Below are positions 33,430 through 42,129 of a stretch of DNA of 64,000 nt, piece by piece. Both the position numbers and the translations under genes were made by a program. The notes beneath the pieces are model-generated. The model was not told the DNA's origin and ran no database searches. It saw nothing but the letters and a program-made list of their open reading frames with translations. The first letter of the stretch is position 1. The number at the start of each line of letters is the position of its first letter. The stretch comes from Ferdinandcohnia humi_A (GTDB lineage: Bacteria; Bacillota; Bacilli; Bacillales; Bacillaceae_L): assembly GCA_047608075.1 (NCBI GenBank), contig JBLKRX010000024.1, positions 8,630 through 72,629 on the forward strand, read 5' to 3'.

Positions 33430-34614
33430 CTACAGATTATTAGTTGCAAGGTTTTGTGTTTCCTTGTCATTCACCCTACTAATGCATATAAGAGCAAAAA
33501 ATAAGCTCCCAGCAGCAGCTAAAAATAAAACACTAAATCCAAAAAGGTCTATAAATAGGCCGATGGTCGGGGGAGAAATAATAGCAGCTAATGATGAAAC
33601 CAAATAATATAGTCCTGTTCGTGTACCATAGCTGTGTTTGCTTCCTGACGAAACGATAAAGGGATAGGCATTTATATTGACACATGCCCAAAAGACCCCT
33701 CCGATAAATAAAATGGCTCGAAGATATATGACGGAATCTACCCAATTTAATAATAAAAAAGAGAGGATTAGCCCGATAACACCTATCACGATTACCTTTT
33801 TTTTACCGAACTTTGCACCAAGTAATCCAGTAGGGATAGCAGATAAAACAAAGCTTAAGGAAAAGAAGGTTAAAGAGAAAGCAGATGCACTTTGGGAGAG
33901 ACCAAGTTCGTTTACTCCGTATAAAGTAAAAAGCGCTTCCATGCCTTGAATTGCGATAAACCAAAAGAAAATGGCTGCCAGTAGGTATAATGTCGGAGCG
34001 TTCAATTCTTCTTTGTAATTGATTTTTGGAACTTCTGTATTTGTCAAAGAAATCCCATCACGATGCTCCTTAATATTTGTAAACACGATCCAAAGAGCAA
34101 GTAAGAAGACAGCCGACACGACAAAAAATGGAAGTGATTCACTAAAGCTGAATAAGAACGAACCTACACTAAAAGCTAGTATCGCACCACATCCACCCAT
34201 AAAATTAATAATTCCATTTGCTTTGGTCCGTTGTGATTCAGGAGTAATATCTGGCATTAGGGCAATGGTTGGAGATCGGAAAACAGCCATGGATAAGTTC
34301 ATACACAACATGAAGATAAGCAAAGTTAGTAAATTAGTATGGAGTGGAATCAGGGCGAAGAACAAGGCAGCAAACGGAATACCAATTAATAAATATGGCA
34401 TTCGTCGACCGAAACGTGTCTGCGTTCCATCACTGTGTCGCCCAATATAAGGTTGTAAAAAAAGAGCAATATAATTATCAATAGTCATTAAAAACCCAAT
34501 CAGTGCTGTGCTCGTTAAGTAATTATCAAGAAAGAAGGGAACAAACCCGTTATAAAGTGACCATCCAAGACTAATGCTAAAAAAGCCAAACCCCAATAGC
34601 CAAGTATTTTTCAT
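33430..34614 (-). CDS. MFS transporter, SLC45/sugar-cation symporter-like
   Basis: The 394-residue, 12-helix protein carries the pattern PYIGRHSDGTQTRFGRRMPY, typical of the glycoside-pentoside-hexuronide/SLC45 type of MFS sugar or drug transporters. The second-half equivalent is LLGAKFGKKKVIVIG. ATG at 34614 with AAGGAG eight bases upstream is preferred over the longer frame to 34641. The gene stands alone on the minus strand, so the substrate is unknown. A sugar is possible from family, but no sugar enzymes are linked. Confidence 0.88.
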   Translation of the reverse strand: MKNTWLLGFGFFSISLGWSLYNGFVPFFLDNYLTSTALIGFLMTIDNYIALFLQPYIGRHSDGTQTRFGRRMPYLLIGIPFAALFFALIPLHTNLLTLLIFMLCMNLSMAVFRSPTIALMPDITPESQRTKANGIINFMGGCGAILAFSVGSFLFSFSESLPFFVVSAVFLLALWIVFTNIKEHRDGISLTNTEVPKINYKEELNAPTLYLLAAIFFWFIAIQGMEALFTLYGVNELGLSQSASAFSLTFFSLSFVLSAIPTGLLGAKFGKKKVIVIGVIGLILSFLLLNWVDSVIYLRAILFIGGVFWACVNINAYPFIVSSGSKHSYGTRTGLYYLVSSLAAIISPPTIGLFIDLFGFSVLFLAAAGSLFFALICISRVNDKETQNLATNNL

Positions 34615-34836
34615 TACAGCACTCCTTGACGAATCATTCATACTTCACATAGGAAAAAAGAAGTACTACTAATAGTATGCAGATAAACACATACTTTTGC
34701 TTGTACTCAAAAGTTTCTTACAAGGTGAGTTGGGATATGGAGCCCATTAATTGTACTAGAAGTTCGTTTCCTGTAGAATCTATATAGTATTCAGACTAGA
34801 AATAACGTCTACCCTTATTATTGATAAAGGAGAGTT

Positions 34837-35625
34837 GTGACAACAATGACAGAACGTAGTGTAATATTTTTTGATATAGATGGTACATTGCTAAATCATG
34901 AAAAAAAGCTGCCTGCTTCAACAAAGGATGCAATTTTTGAGTTAAAAGAAAAGGGGCATGAAGTTGCTATTGCCACTGGAAGAGCACCGTTTATGTTTGA
35001 GGATTTGCGAGATGAACTGAGAATTACTACTTTTGTTAGCTATAACGGGCAGTACGTTGTTCTAAATGGTGAAGTAATCTATACAAACCCACTAAATGTA
35101 CCAGCCCTTTTACAATTAACAGAAATGGCCTTGGAAAATGAACACCCGGTTGTGTATATGGATCATGAAGATATGAAAGCAAATATTCAAGAGCACCACT
35201 ATATAAAAGAGAGTATTCAAACGTTAAAAATAAATGGATTTCCTACATTTGATCCACATTACTACAAGGAAAGAAATCTGTTTCAAACACTTCTTTTCTG
35301 CCCTGAAGGTGAAGAAAAGCAATATGAAGAACACTTTAAGGAATTTGATTTTATCAGGTGGCATCCTGTTTCTGTTGATGTACTTCCAAAAGGTGGATCA
35401 AAAGCGAAGGGAATTGAAAAGATAGTTGAAAAACTAGGCTTTCCACCTGAACGTCAATATGCCTTCGGTGACGGGTTAAATGATATTGAAATGTTAGCAA
35501 GTATTCAAAATGGTGTGGCAATGGGAAATGCTGAGGAAGAGGTTAAAGCTGTTGCGAAGTACGTGACAAAATCTGTTGAGGATGATGGGATTCGACATGG
35601 TCTTCAAATGGTAGGCTTGTTATAA
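34837..35625 (+). CDS. Cof-type HAD phosphatase
   Basis: The 262-residue protein is a haloacid dehalogenase-like hydrolase of the Cof (IIB) subfamily. Motif I is FFDIDGTLLNHEKKLP (nucleophile and acid Asp), motif II AIATGRAPF, motif III Lys in PKGGSKAKGIEKI, and motif IV GDGLNDIEML. A cap domain lies between about residues 85 and 185. Members dephosphorylate sugar phosphates, FMN or PLP; the substrate is unknown. GTG 34837 is four bases from AGGAG, while the ATG at 34846 is 13 away. A paralogue lies at 48913. A MITE-like repeat separates the gene from its terminator. Confidence 0.9.
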   Translation: MTTMTERSVIFFDIDGTLLNHEKKLPASTKDAIFELKEKGHEVAIATGRAPFMFEDLRDELRITTFVSYNGQYVVLNGEVIYTNPLNVPALLQLTEMALENEHPVVYMDHEDMKANIQEHHYIKESIQTLKINGFPTFDPHYYKERNLFQTLLFCPEGEEKQYEEHFKEFDFIRWHPVSVDVLPKGGSKAKGIEKIVEKLGFPPERQYAFGDGLNDIEMLASIQNGVAMGNAEEEVKAVAKYVTKSVEDDGIRHGLQMVGLL

Positions 35626-35640
35626 GTGATATAAGAGGAT

Positions 35641-35861
35641 GTTCAAAAAGCCACCAAATGATAAGCTTCGAATCTCGGCGTATTGTAGACCAAGTTAGAA
35701 AGAATACCAAGTATATGTGCTTGCGTCTACTAGACTATTCAAGGAGGTAAATTCCTCAGCACAAGGCAGCGAAGAAGTAATTTCAACGTAGTTGCCTCGC
35801 TCCGGTCCTCGAGTCTGTCGTTTCTTGATCTTCTTGCTTCTGATTCGTCGACTTTTTGAAC
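35641..35861. mobile_element. MITE-like inverted-repeat element, 221 bp
   Basis: The element begins GTTCAAAAAGCCACC and ends GTCGACTTTTTGAAC, terminal inverted repeats of about 15 bases with two or three mismatches. The interior has further weak dyads and no open frame worth calling. A clean target duplication is not visible. It lies between the HAD phosphatase stop codon (35625) and what looks like that gene's terminator (35871), and it resembles non-autonomous repeats of Bacillaceae. A structured RNA repeat is the alternative. Confidence 0.6.
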
Positions 35862-35870
35862 ACTCACTAT

Positions 35871-35910
35871 AAGCGAAAGTTGGGAGAAAATCCTGACTTT
35901 TGCTTTTTTT
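35871..35910 (+). terminator. Intrinsic terminator downstream of the MITE-like element
   Basis: AAGCGAAAGT pairs with ACTTTTGCTT (one G:T), then a run of T residues. It most simply served the HAD gene before the element inserted. Confidence 0.8.
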
Positions 35911-36019
35911 ATGGAAATTTCATTTTCAGGATAGGGTGTTTGTTATATAATGTAAGTAAGTTATTTCGCCTTACGAAATATACAGAGGTTTGTTTTATAC
36001 TTTGGAAAGGGGAATTTGT

Positions 36020-37819
36020 ATGGCAAAGGGTACTTTACTACGTTCTGAGGTTCCTGTTGAACAAACATGGAATCTGCGAGATTTATTTGAAACAGAGGGA
36101 GCATGGGAAGCGGAGCTTGAAGCTGTTCAGCATGATGCAGAGAGTGTAACTCAATATAAAGGTCAAGTATGTAAGGATGCTCGTACATTACTAGATTGCT
36201 TAGTTGCCAAAGATGCCCTCCAGGAAAGAGTAATGCGGGTTATGGCTTATGCAGACTTGCAGATGTCTGTAGATGGTACCAATCCGTCATATCAAGCTAA
36301 TGCAGCTAGAGTAGCTTCCGTTTTATCTAGTTTAGGTGCAAGTATGTCATTTATACAATCAGAGCTTCTCGAATTGGATCACGATAAAGTCCAAGAATAC
36401 ATAACACAAGAGCAAAGATTAGAGGAGTTTCATAAGACACTAACAGATATGTTAGAAACGAAACCCCATATGTTAGCTCCTGAGGCTGAAGAGGTTTTGG
36501 CTGCTTTTGGAGAGGTGTTTCATTCACCTTATATGATTTATCAAAGAAGTAAAACATCAGATATGCAGTTTTCATCCTTCACAACTGACGATGGAACGGA
36601 GCATCAATTGACCTTTAATTTATTTCCGAAATATGAGGATTCAGCTAATACTGAAATACGTAGGAAGGCGGCATCCGCTTTTTCTAGAACATTAAATCAA
36701 TACAAAAATACGTATGCAGCAACATATGCAACTGAAGTGAAGAAACAAGTGACAGAAGCACGTCTTCGCAAGTATGATTCTGTAACTGATATGCTTTTAG
36801 TGGATCAGCAGGTGACGAAGGAAATGTATCACAATCAATTAGATACAATTCAAATGGAACTTGCACCACATATGCGCCGACTTGCAAAATTAAAGCAACG
36901 GGTATTAGGCTTAGATAAAATGTATTACAGCGATTTAAAGGCACCATTAGATCCTGATTTTAATCCAGAGGTTACCTATGAGGAAGCGTCTATGCTAGTT
37001 CTAGATTCTCTGCAGGTTATGGGTACTGAATATATCGAGATTATGGAACAAGGGATCAAAAATCGGTGGGTAGATTTAGCAGATAATATTGGAAAAAGAT
37101 CAGGCGCTTTTTGTTCAAGTCCGTACGGTGCACATCCGTATATACTCATGACATGGACGAATTCAATGAGAAACACGTTTACACTTGCTCATGAATTAGG
37201 ACATGCCGGTCACTTTGTGTTAGCAGGTAGAAATCAACGTATTTCAAATATGCGACCATCTCGCTATTTTGTTGAAGCACCTTCAACAATGAATGAGATG
37301 CTATTAAGTAAGCATATCTTAGCTCAGTCAAATGACGAACGAATGAGACGATGGGTAATCCTTCAATCCTTGGGAACGTATTATCATAACTTTGTTACTC
37401 ATGTACTCGAAGGGGAATTGCAACGTCGGGTATATGAATTAGCTGACAAAGGTACACCGATAACGGCTAAATTATTGTGCGAACAAAAGACAGAGCTTCT
37501 CGCTGCTTTCTGGGGAGAAGGAGTAGAAATGGACGAGGGTGCAGAATTAACATGGATGCGTCAACCGCATTATTATATGGGCCTTTATCCATATACGTAT
37601 TCAGCTGGTCTAACTGCCTCTACTGCTGCTGCTCAGATGATTCAAGAGGAAGGGCAACCAGCTGTTGATCGTTGGCTATCTGCGTTAAAAGCTGGCGGAA
37701 CTTTAAAACCACTTGAATTAATGAAGCTAGCCGGAGTAGACATGACGACCCCTGAACCAATCAAAAAAGCAGTTGCCTATGTTGGTTCTCTTGTTGACGA
37801 GCTTGAAAAAAGCTTCTAA
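36020..37819 (+). CDS. pepF: Oligoendopeptidase F
   Basis: The 599-residue zinc peptidase belongs to family M3B. It cleaves oligopeptides of roughly 7-20 residues in the cytosol. The active site HELGH lies at about residues 391-395 (TLAHELGHAGHF), with the third-ligand Glu in ROSRYF-neighbouring VEAPSTMNEMLL downstream and the C-terminal MRQPHYYMGLYPYTYSAGLT block conserved. ATG at 36020 follows AAAGGGG at normal distance; the longer frame from 35990 lacks a site. It is a single gene with its own terminator, of normal length and with all metal residues intact. Confidence 0.95.
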   Translation: MAKGTLLRSEVPVEQTWNLRDLFETEGAWEAELEAVQHDAESVTQYKGQVCKDARTLLDCLVAKDALQERVMRVMAYADLQMSVDGTNPSYQANAARVASVLSSLGASMSFIQSELLELDHDKVQEYITQEQRLEEFHKTLTDMLETKPHMLAPEAEEVLAAFGEVFHSPYMIYQRSKTSDMQFSSFTTDDGTEHQLTFNLFPKYEDSANTEIRRKAASAFSRTLNQYKNTYAATYATEVKKQVTEARLRKYDSVTDMLLVDQQVTKEMYHNQLDTIQMELAPHMRRLAKLKQRVLGLDKMYYSDLKAPLDPDFNPEVTYEEASMLVLDSLQVMGTEYIEIMEQGIKNRWVDLADNIGKRSGAFCSSPYGAHPYILMTWTNSMRNTFTLAHELGHAGHFVLAGRNQRISNMRPSRYFVEAPSTMNEMLLSKHILAQSNDERMRRWVILQSLGTYYHNFVTHVLEGELQRRVYELADKGTPITAKLLCEQKTELLAAFWGEGVEMDEGAELTWMRQPHYYMGLYPYTYSAGLTASTAAAQMIQEEGQPAVDRWLSALKAGGTLKPLELMKLAGVDMTTPEPIKKAVAYVGSLVDELEKSF

Positions 37820-37838
37820 TATAATCACCACCCAAATG

Positions 37839-37880
37839 TCCCTAGTGACCTGAGGATGTCAGGTAGTTAGGGGCTTTTTC
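37839..37880 (+). terminator. Intrinsic terminator after pepF
   Basis: CCCTAGTGACCTGA pairs with TCAGGTAGTTAGGG (interrupted stem), followed by GCTTTTT. Confidence 0.8.
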
Positions 37881-38073
37881 TGTAGGGGTATTTACGGGTT
37901 TCGGATTGTTTATCTTAGAAACTCTCGTTAAACTGGAATCAAATGTAGATGAACTGTATCTATCAGTGCTAGCAATTTTTACGAGTAGGTTTTAGAAAAA
38001 TTCACACCTTAAGAATAGACATATTTCATGTAGCGTCAAATTATCTAACTAAAGGTAGAAAAGAGGTTCTAGT

Positions 38074-38442
38074 ATGGATGATATGAATAAGCATTATTCC
38101 GAAGAGAAGTTCTGGGAAAAGCTAAAAAAGTTTTCTTTACGAGCAGGCCATTCTGTCGTATATACAGCCCTATTGCTTTATTATGTTCTTCAAAAGCCAG
38201 ATTTACCAGCTAAAGCAAGGATAACTATTTTAGCGGCTTTAGGGTACTTTATTTTTCCTCTTGATTTAATACCTGATCTTGCTGCTGGTGTTGGATTTAC
38301 AGATGATTTAGGTGCCTTAGGCGTAGCTCTATTTCAAGTGGCAATTCACATTGATGAAGAAGTAAAATCAAAGGCGAAAACCAAGCTTGTTGACTGGTTT
38401 GGAGACAATGTAGATACCTCAGATGTTGATAATAAGCTTTGA
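38074..38442 (+). CDS. YkvA family membrane protein (DUF1232)
   Basis: The 122-residue protein carries the DUF1232 core, KARITILAALGYFIFPLDLI then PDLAAGVGFTDDLGALGVA, with two hydrophobic segments. The PLDLIPD motif is the family hallmark. The role is unknown in Bacillus; these are small inner-membrane proteins. AAAGAGG precedes the ATG. It is monocistronic and shares a bidirectional terminator with the LexA-like gene on the other strand. Confidence 0.88.
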   Translation: MDDMNKHYSEEKFWEKLKKFSLRAGHSVVYTALLLYYVLQKPDLPAKARITILAALGYFIFPLDLIPDLAAGVGFTDDLGALGVALFQVAIHIDEEVKSKAKTKLVDWFGDNVDTSDVDNKL

Positions 38443-38536
38443 TTTTTCACTTTGCATCTGGAAGTAAGGAATCACCTGAATGACGTATATTTTGAAAAAT
38501 GTATGCAGGATTACTCCAGCTTTTGTTTAAAAGAAG

Positions 38537-38579
38537 AAAGGACTGACTAAGAGGATTGCTTATTGGTCAGTCCTTTTTT
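38537..38579. terminator. Bidirectional terminator
   Basis: AAAGGACTGACTAA and TTATTGGTCAGTCCTTTTTT form a long stem between the convergent YkvA (+) and LexA-like (-) genes. It overlaps the last codons of the latter. Confidence 0.85.
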
Positions 38580-38803
38580 ATTCGAATGGATCGGGGGGTT
38601 CTTGGTTCATAATCAATGAGACCCTTTTCTTTCATTCGATCAAGATATGCTTTAATTGTGCTAGTTGAATTCACTGATTTACATAGCTTAGAGAGCTCAC
38701 GTATGGAAGGAGAGAGGTTTCTCTTTTTAATATACTTATCAATTTGTTCAAGTATTTCCTGCTCCGTGTTTTCCATTCGTGATTGCAAGGTTCTAATTTG
38801 CAT
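38567..38803 (-). CDS. Stand-alone LexA-type winged-helix protein
   Basis: The 78-residue protein consists only of a LexA N-terminal-like DNA-binding domain. TEQEILEQIDKYIKKRNLSP and SIRELSKLCKSVNSTSTIKA are the HTH part and YLDRMKEKGLIDYEPRTPRS the wing. The LexA autoprotease domain is absent. It overlaps the end of the WYL-like gene by about 10 bases, so both are co-expressed. ATG 38803 is nine bases from AAGAGGGA; the ATG at 38812 is directly against it. It may compete with or modify LexA-type regulation at the SOS-like boxes upstream. Confidence 0.75.
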   Translation of the reverse strand: MQIRTLQSRMENTEQEILEQIDKYIKKRNLSPSIRELSKLCKSVNSTSTIKAYLDRMKEKGLIDYEPRTPRSIRIKKD

Positions 38804-39020
38804 GTTTAACATTCCCTCTTTTCCTAGGTACAGCTGCTGACAGGATACTTTCTATTTTAAATGTCCTTTTCTTACCTCTAAGTAAGCAAAATGCCTTGAT
38901 TGTTGCTTCGTTGATTTCTATAACTTCAATGAATCGCTGTGTAAGGATTCCGTTTTGAGACATGTAGATGATTTCTATTGGTGTTTTCTCTAGTAGGGCT
39001 CGACTTAGAATACCCTTCAT
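38793..39020 (-). CDS. Small WYL-like domain protein
   Basis: The 75-residue product begins MKGILSRALLEKTPIEIIYM and continues with a short beta-barrel pattern (GILTQRFIEVIEINEATIKA then FCLLRGKKRTFKIESILSA). This resembles the ligand-binding half of a WYL domain: IEIIY strand, R..V..I, then a chain ending in an R-x-F-x-I strand. WYL domains sense nucleic-acid ligands in defence and repair regulators. AAAGGAGATGGTTAC precedes the ATG. It is the first gene of a two-gene operon with the LexA-type winged-helix gene. The family call is by eye. Confidence 0.6.
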   Translation of the reverse strand: MKGILSRALLEKTPIEIIYMSQNGILTQRFIEVIEINEATIKAFCLLRGKKRTFKIESILSAAVPRKRGNVKHAN

Positions 39021-39042
39021 GTAACCATCTCCTTTTTTTTAT

Positions 39043-39094
39043 ATTATATACGAACGTACATTCTATTATCAACAAAAAACAGAACGTTCATTCG
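39043..39094 (-). promoter_or_regulatory. Promoter with two SOS-like (DinR/LexA) boxes
   Basis: On the minus strand, TTGATA (39072-39067) and TATAAT (39048-39043) are 18 bases apart. The spacer contains AGAATGTACGTTCG (39064-39051). A second site, CGAATGAACGTTCT (39094-39081), lies 30 bases upstream. Both fit GAAC-N4-GTTC with one change (GAAT for GAAC). This suggests damage-inducible or autoregulated expression of the WYL-like/LexA-like pair. Confidence 0.65.
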
Positions 39095-39125
39095 TGTTTT
39101 TGGGTTGTTAATTTAACCCAAGAAA

Positions 39126-39620
39126 TCATGGGTGGATAAAAACTGGGGTACCAATTGGAACGATAGCAGCTAATTCTTCAACATCACGGTTGTGCATTCT
39201 AATACAGCCTCTTGAAACAGCTTTGCCAATTGAGTTTGGGTCGTTTGTTCCATGGATACCATAATGTTCTTTAGACAAACTCATCCACATAGTACCAAAA
39301 GGTCCACCAGGATTAGGAGCTTTATTGATAATAATATAGTTACCTGTTGGGGTTGCATGCAAAATCCTTCCCACAGCTATTGGGTATTGTTTTTGTAATC
39401 GGCCATTCTTTTTTAGACGAAGATACCGGTTTGATGTTGAAACCTCAATTTGATAAAGAAGGGTTGAGGGGTCTGGGAAACCAGGTATAACAATCAATTG
39501 GCCAGGATAAATGAGTGAAGGATTAATAGTTGGGTTGGCTCGGATGATTGTACGTAGAGGTAATCTATAATCCCTTGAAATCTGATTTAGTGTTTCCCCA
39601 GTTTTTACAGTATGAATCAG
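39126..39620 (-). CDS. LysM-YkuD L,D-transpeptidase
   Basis: The product of about 165 residues has an N-terminal LysM peptidoglycan-binding domain (HTVKTGETLNQISRDYRLPL ending in YPGQLIVIP) and a YkuD catalytic domain. The active site reads HYGIHGTNDPNSIGKAVSRG, then CIRMHNRDVEEL with the nucleophile Cys. It cross-links peptidoglycan in a beta-lactam-insensitive way or attaches proteins to it; B. subtilis YkuD is a spore-associated homologue. No signal peptide is visible. GGAGGTGG overlaps the GTG at 39629, so the spacing favours the CTG at 39620 as start. Confidence 0.88.
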   Translation of the reverse strand: MIHTVKTGETLNQISRDYRLPLRTIIRANPTINPSLIYPGQLIVIPGFPDPSTLLYQIEVSTSNRYLRLKKNGRLQKQYPIAVGRILHATPTGNYIIINKAPNPGGPFGTMWMSLSKEHYGIHGTNDPNSIGKAVSRGCIRMHNRDVEELAAIVPIGTPVFIHP

Positions 39621-39773
39621 TGTTGCCACCTCCGATATAGTTTATTAAACAAAGTTTGTAATAGTTTATGAGAGGGTAATTGATTTGTTGAAATGAATAA
39701 AGGAGAGAATAGGACAAAGTTAAAGCATCAAAATGCAAGTCTGGGAGTTGATGAGGGATTGTAGGTAACAGTT

Positions 39774-39799
39774 GAAAAACATGGGGAAGTACCCCATGT
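39774..39799 (-). terminator. Terminator of the downstream-strand membrane gene
   Basis: ACATGGGG, AAGTA, CCCCATGT; read on the minus strand it is followed by TTTTTC. It lies 20 bases after the stop of the gene at 39819. Confidence 0.75.
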
Positions 39800-39818
39800 A
39801 ATTGTTTTACCAAACGTC

Positions 39819-40445
39819 TTATTTTGCAGAGGTGTGTTGTTTTCGTATACCAGGAACTCCTTTCTTCTCTAAAAGCCCAATTATTTTTTCAAGATTTTCC
39901 TGGTCCTCAATGACTAAAAAATGGTTATCTGGAAAAATACCCTTAACCTGGATGATTAACTTATAGCCAAAATTGACCCGGTCATTTAATCCATAAAGTT
40001 GGTGCCAGCGTACAATTCTTTCAACCTCGTATTTTTGTACCTTATTATACGGAAAGTATTTTCCATGAAGAATAATCCCATTAGGCAAAATATATAGATT
40101 TCCAGGATGTTGGACTGAACGAATAATAATGAAAAAAAGGTATGCAATTGTAAAGAGGGATGAACCAAATAAATCAGTTGTTAGAACTGTCACTAGTAGG
40201 ATAAGTAATAAAACTACAGCAGCTACTGTTCCCCATTTAACGTAAAGGTAGGATTTAGTTGAGTTGGATAAGGGACGCATTTCTTTCCACTCTGGAGGAA
40301 TAAGGACACTTTTCATCTCTTTTTCTCCTTTAGGAAAATCTGCTTGCTTTGTTAAGAGTACGGCATTTTTTACATTGTTCCGATACCGGATTAAATAATA
40401 AACTCCTAGAATAAAAATGAGTGTAAATACCATATCAATGAGCAT
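39819..40445 (-). CDS. Membrane protein of unknown function (DUF5673-like)
   Basis: The 208-residue protein has an N-terminal helix (MVFTLIFILGVYYLIRY) and two more around residues 75-115 (WGTVAAVVLLLILLVTVLTT, FTIAYLFFIIIRS). A cytoplasmic C-terminal domain (NGIILHGKYFPYNKVQKYEV, ERIVRWHQLYGL) resembles the PH-like fold of DUF5673 proteins. AAAGGAGAAACAAGAAAA precedes the ATG. The role is unknown. It is single, with its own terminator. Confidence 0.7.
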   Translation of the reverse strand: MLIDMVFTLIFILGVYYLIRYRNNVKNAVLLTKQADFPKGEKEMKSVLIPPEWKEMRPLSNSTKSYLYVKWGTVAAVVLLLILLVTVLTTDLFGSSLFTIAYLFFIIIRSVQHPGNLYILPNGIILHGKYFPYNKVQKYEVERIVRWHQLYGLNDRVNFGYKLIIQVKGIFPDNHFLVIEDQENLEKIIGLLEKKGVPGIRKQHTSAK

Positions 40446-40710
40446 TTTTCTTGTTTCTCCTTTCGCGGTGTCAGAAAAATATAAAACTATTTTTTAGTAG
40501 TAATATTTGGATTTATTGTACTTTTATTATTTCAAAGATAAATGAGATCCTCAACCTCTTCTCAAAAAGAGGGAGAGATATATGCTGAACAGGTACATAA
40601 GAACTACTACTTTTGGTTGGTTTTTTTGTGATGACGAATTTTTTAGGTAGGTTATTTTCAAACCATGGTATGATATGGAAATGAGAAATGTAAAAAAAGG
40701 TGGGGAGCTC

Positions 40711-41634
40711 TTGAATAGGTTAGAGGCCATTATCAAAGATATAAAGGAATTTGGGTTAGCCGACCATATTTTATCCTTTCGTGAAGTTCAGGATTTACCA
40801 ACGATCCTGTTTGAAGATGAGTCTATTTTATTTATTACATTAGGTACGTTTGAAAGCAAAAAGGGCTTGTTACTAGCCACTGATGAACGTGTACTTTTTG
40901 TATATACAGATAGCTATATAACTAAATCAATTAAAATACCCTATGGGGAACTGGAACATGTGTACCAAGAAAAACAAGAGATTGAATCAACACTTGAGCT
41001 TTTTGTTCAAAATAAGAAAGTGGTTATTAAAAATATCCCTTCAATAGATATACCTCCCTTTGTTGATATCGTTCAAGACTATATGGAGGTTAGTTTTATT
41101 CAGAATGATCGTATGAGAACGTCTATTGAAACAGGTGAAACTACACCTAGGAAAAAGAGTAGCATTTTTAGACTGTTTGGTTGCTTTGGAGTAGTCGCGT
41201 TCATATTTGTTCTATTTCTGATTGGAACAAGCATTTATGATGAGGTAACAACTGATGAATATGGCATTGAAGAGGGGAGTTCAAGTAGCGTTGATGAAGA
41301 ATTTGAAGACTATGAAGTGGACCACGAGCCACCAGAATATGCATTATCTGCCCAAGAGGCTGAAACTGAGTACAGTTTAGTAATCTCAGAACTAGAAACT
41401 ACACATGATGATTATTATGAATACATAGTAGGAACTATTAAAAATAATTCCGATCAAGAGTATTCCTCAATATATGTAGACATACAGTTGTTTGATAAGG
41501 ATGGCAATGTAATAGATTCAACTATTGACAGCCTGGAACGATTTAAGCCGGGGCAAACCTGGGCATTTAAAACGGAGTACTATAATAAAAATGCTGTTGA
41601 ATTTAAGATTTCCGGTATTACTGTTTTTAAATGA
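40711..41634 (+). CDS. Membrane protein with N-terminal PH-like and C-terminal FxLYD domains
   Basis: The 308-residue protein has a cytoplasmic PH-like domain (about residues 25-110: KKGLLLATDERVLFVYTDSY, PYGELEHVYQEK) and one membrane helix (FGVVAFIFVLFLIGTSIYD, about 150-170). An acidic linker and a C-terminal FxLYD domain follow (YIVGTIKNNSDQEYSSIYVD, QLFDKDGNVIDSTI). FxLYD domains are extracellular beta sandwiches of unknown role. A TTG start at 40711 fits AAAGGTGGGG; the upstream ATGs lie in or near the promoter (TATGAT at about 40669). Confidence 0.72.
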   Translation: MNRLEAIIKDIKEFGLADHILSFREVQDLPTILFEDESILFITLGTFESKKGLLLATDERVLFVYTDSYITKSIKIPYGELEHVYQEKQEIESTLELFVQNKKVVIKNIPSIDIPPFVDIVQDYMEVSFIQNDRMRTSIETGETTPRKKSSIFRLFGCFGVVAFIFVLFLIGTSIYDEVTTDEYGIEEGSSSSVDEEFEDYEVDHEPPEYALSAQEAETEYSLVISELETTHDDYYEYIVGTIKNNSDQEYSSIYVDIQLFDKDGNVIDSTIDSLERFKPGQTWAFKTEYYNKNAVEFKISGITVFK

Positions 41635-41641
41635 CATGATT

Positions 41642-41694
41642 AAAAAAAGAGCCTGAATTTATGTACCATTTCATACGTAGCTTCAGGCTCTTTA
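41642..41694 (+). terminator. Intrinsic terminator
   Basis: AAAAAAGAGCCTGAA pairs with TTCAGGCTCTTT across a long loop. It probably serves both flanking convergent genes. Confidence 0.75.
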
Positions 41695-41730
41695 CGTTGG
41701 TCTGGATTAGTCTTAGTAAGATTTTACTTT

Positions 41731-42129
41731 CTACCGTGAATTTTTTGCATCCTCCACGATGTGAAATAACAAATGGGCTAGATGATGAATTGGACCATAC
41801 TCTTGCTCCTCATCTTCCGACTCATTTTCAGCGGAGAATTCAAGGTCATTTAAGTAAAGTGCCATAAATTCATAAAAATCAGCTAGTTCAAATGAAAAGC
41901 AGAAGCTTGGTTCTTCATTCTCCTCCTCATATTGTAAGGCAAGATAATGTAATTTTCCTTCAGCGTCCTCACCATCAAAAAAGACAAATAACCCGATGTT
42001 TGTGTCTAACTCAAATAAATGTCTGGTTCCACCTTCCGTTACCTTTTGGAAATCCTCTTCTTCTAGAATACCAACATTCATTGTGTCAACGCCATCTTCT
42101 TTATGAAACGAAACAGATATTGTTTTCAT
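41731..42129 (-). CDS. Small acidic protein of unknown function
   Basis: The 132-residue cytosolic protein starts MKTISVSFHKEDGVDTMNVG. It has a beta-rich N-terminal half and an acidic C-terminal part (NDLEFSAENESEDEEQEYGP) ending in a His-rich helix (IHHLAHLLFHIVED). The ATG at 42129 follows GGAGGTGTGTTGT; the longer frame to 42237 encodes an unlikely hydrophobic leader without a site. I do not recognise the family. Confidence 0.65.
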   Translation of the reverse strand: MKTISVSFHKEDGVDTMNVGILEEEDFQKVTEGGTRHLFELDTNIGLFVFFDGEDAEGKLHYLALQYEEENEEPSFCFSFELADFYEFMALYLNDLEFSAENESEDEEQEYGPIHHLAHLLFHIVEDAKNSR

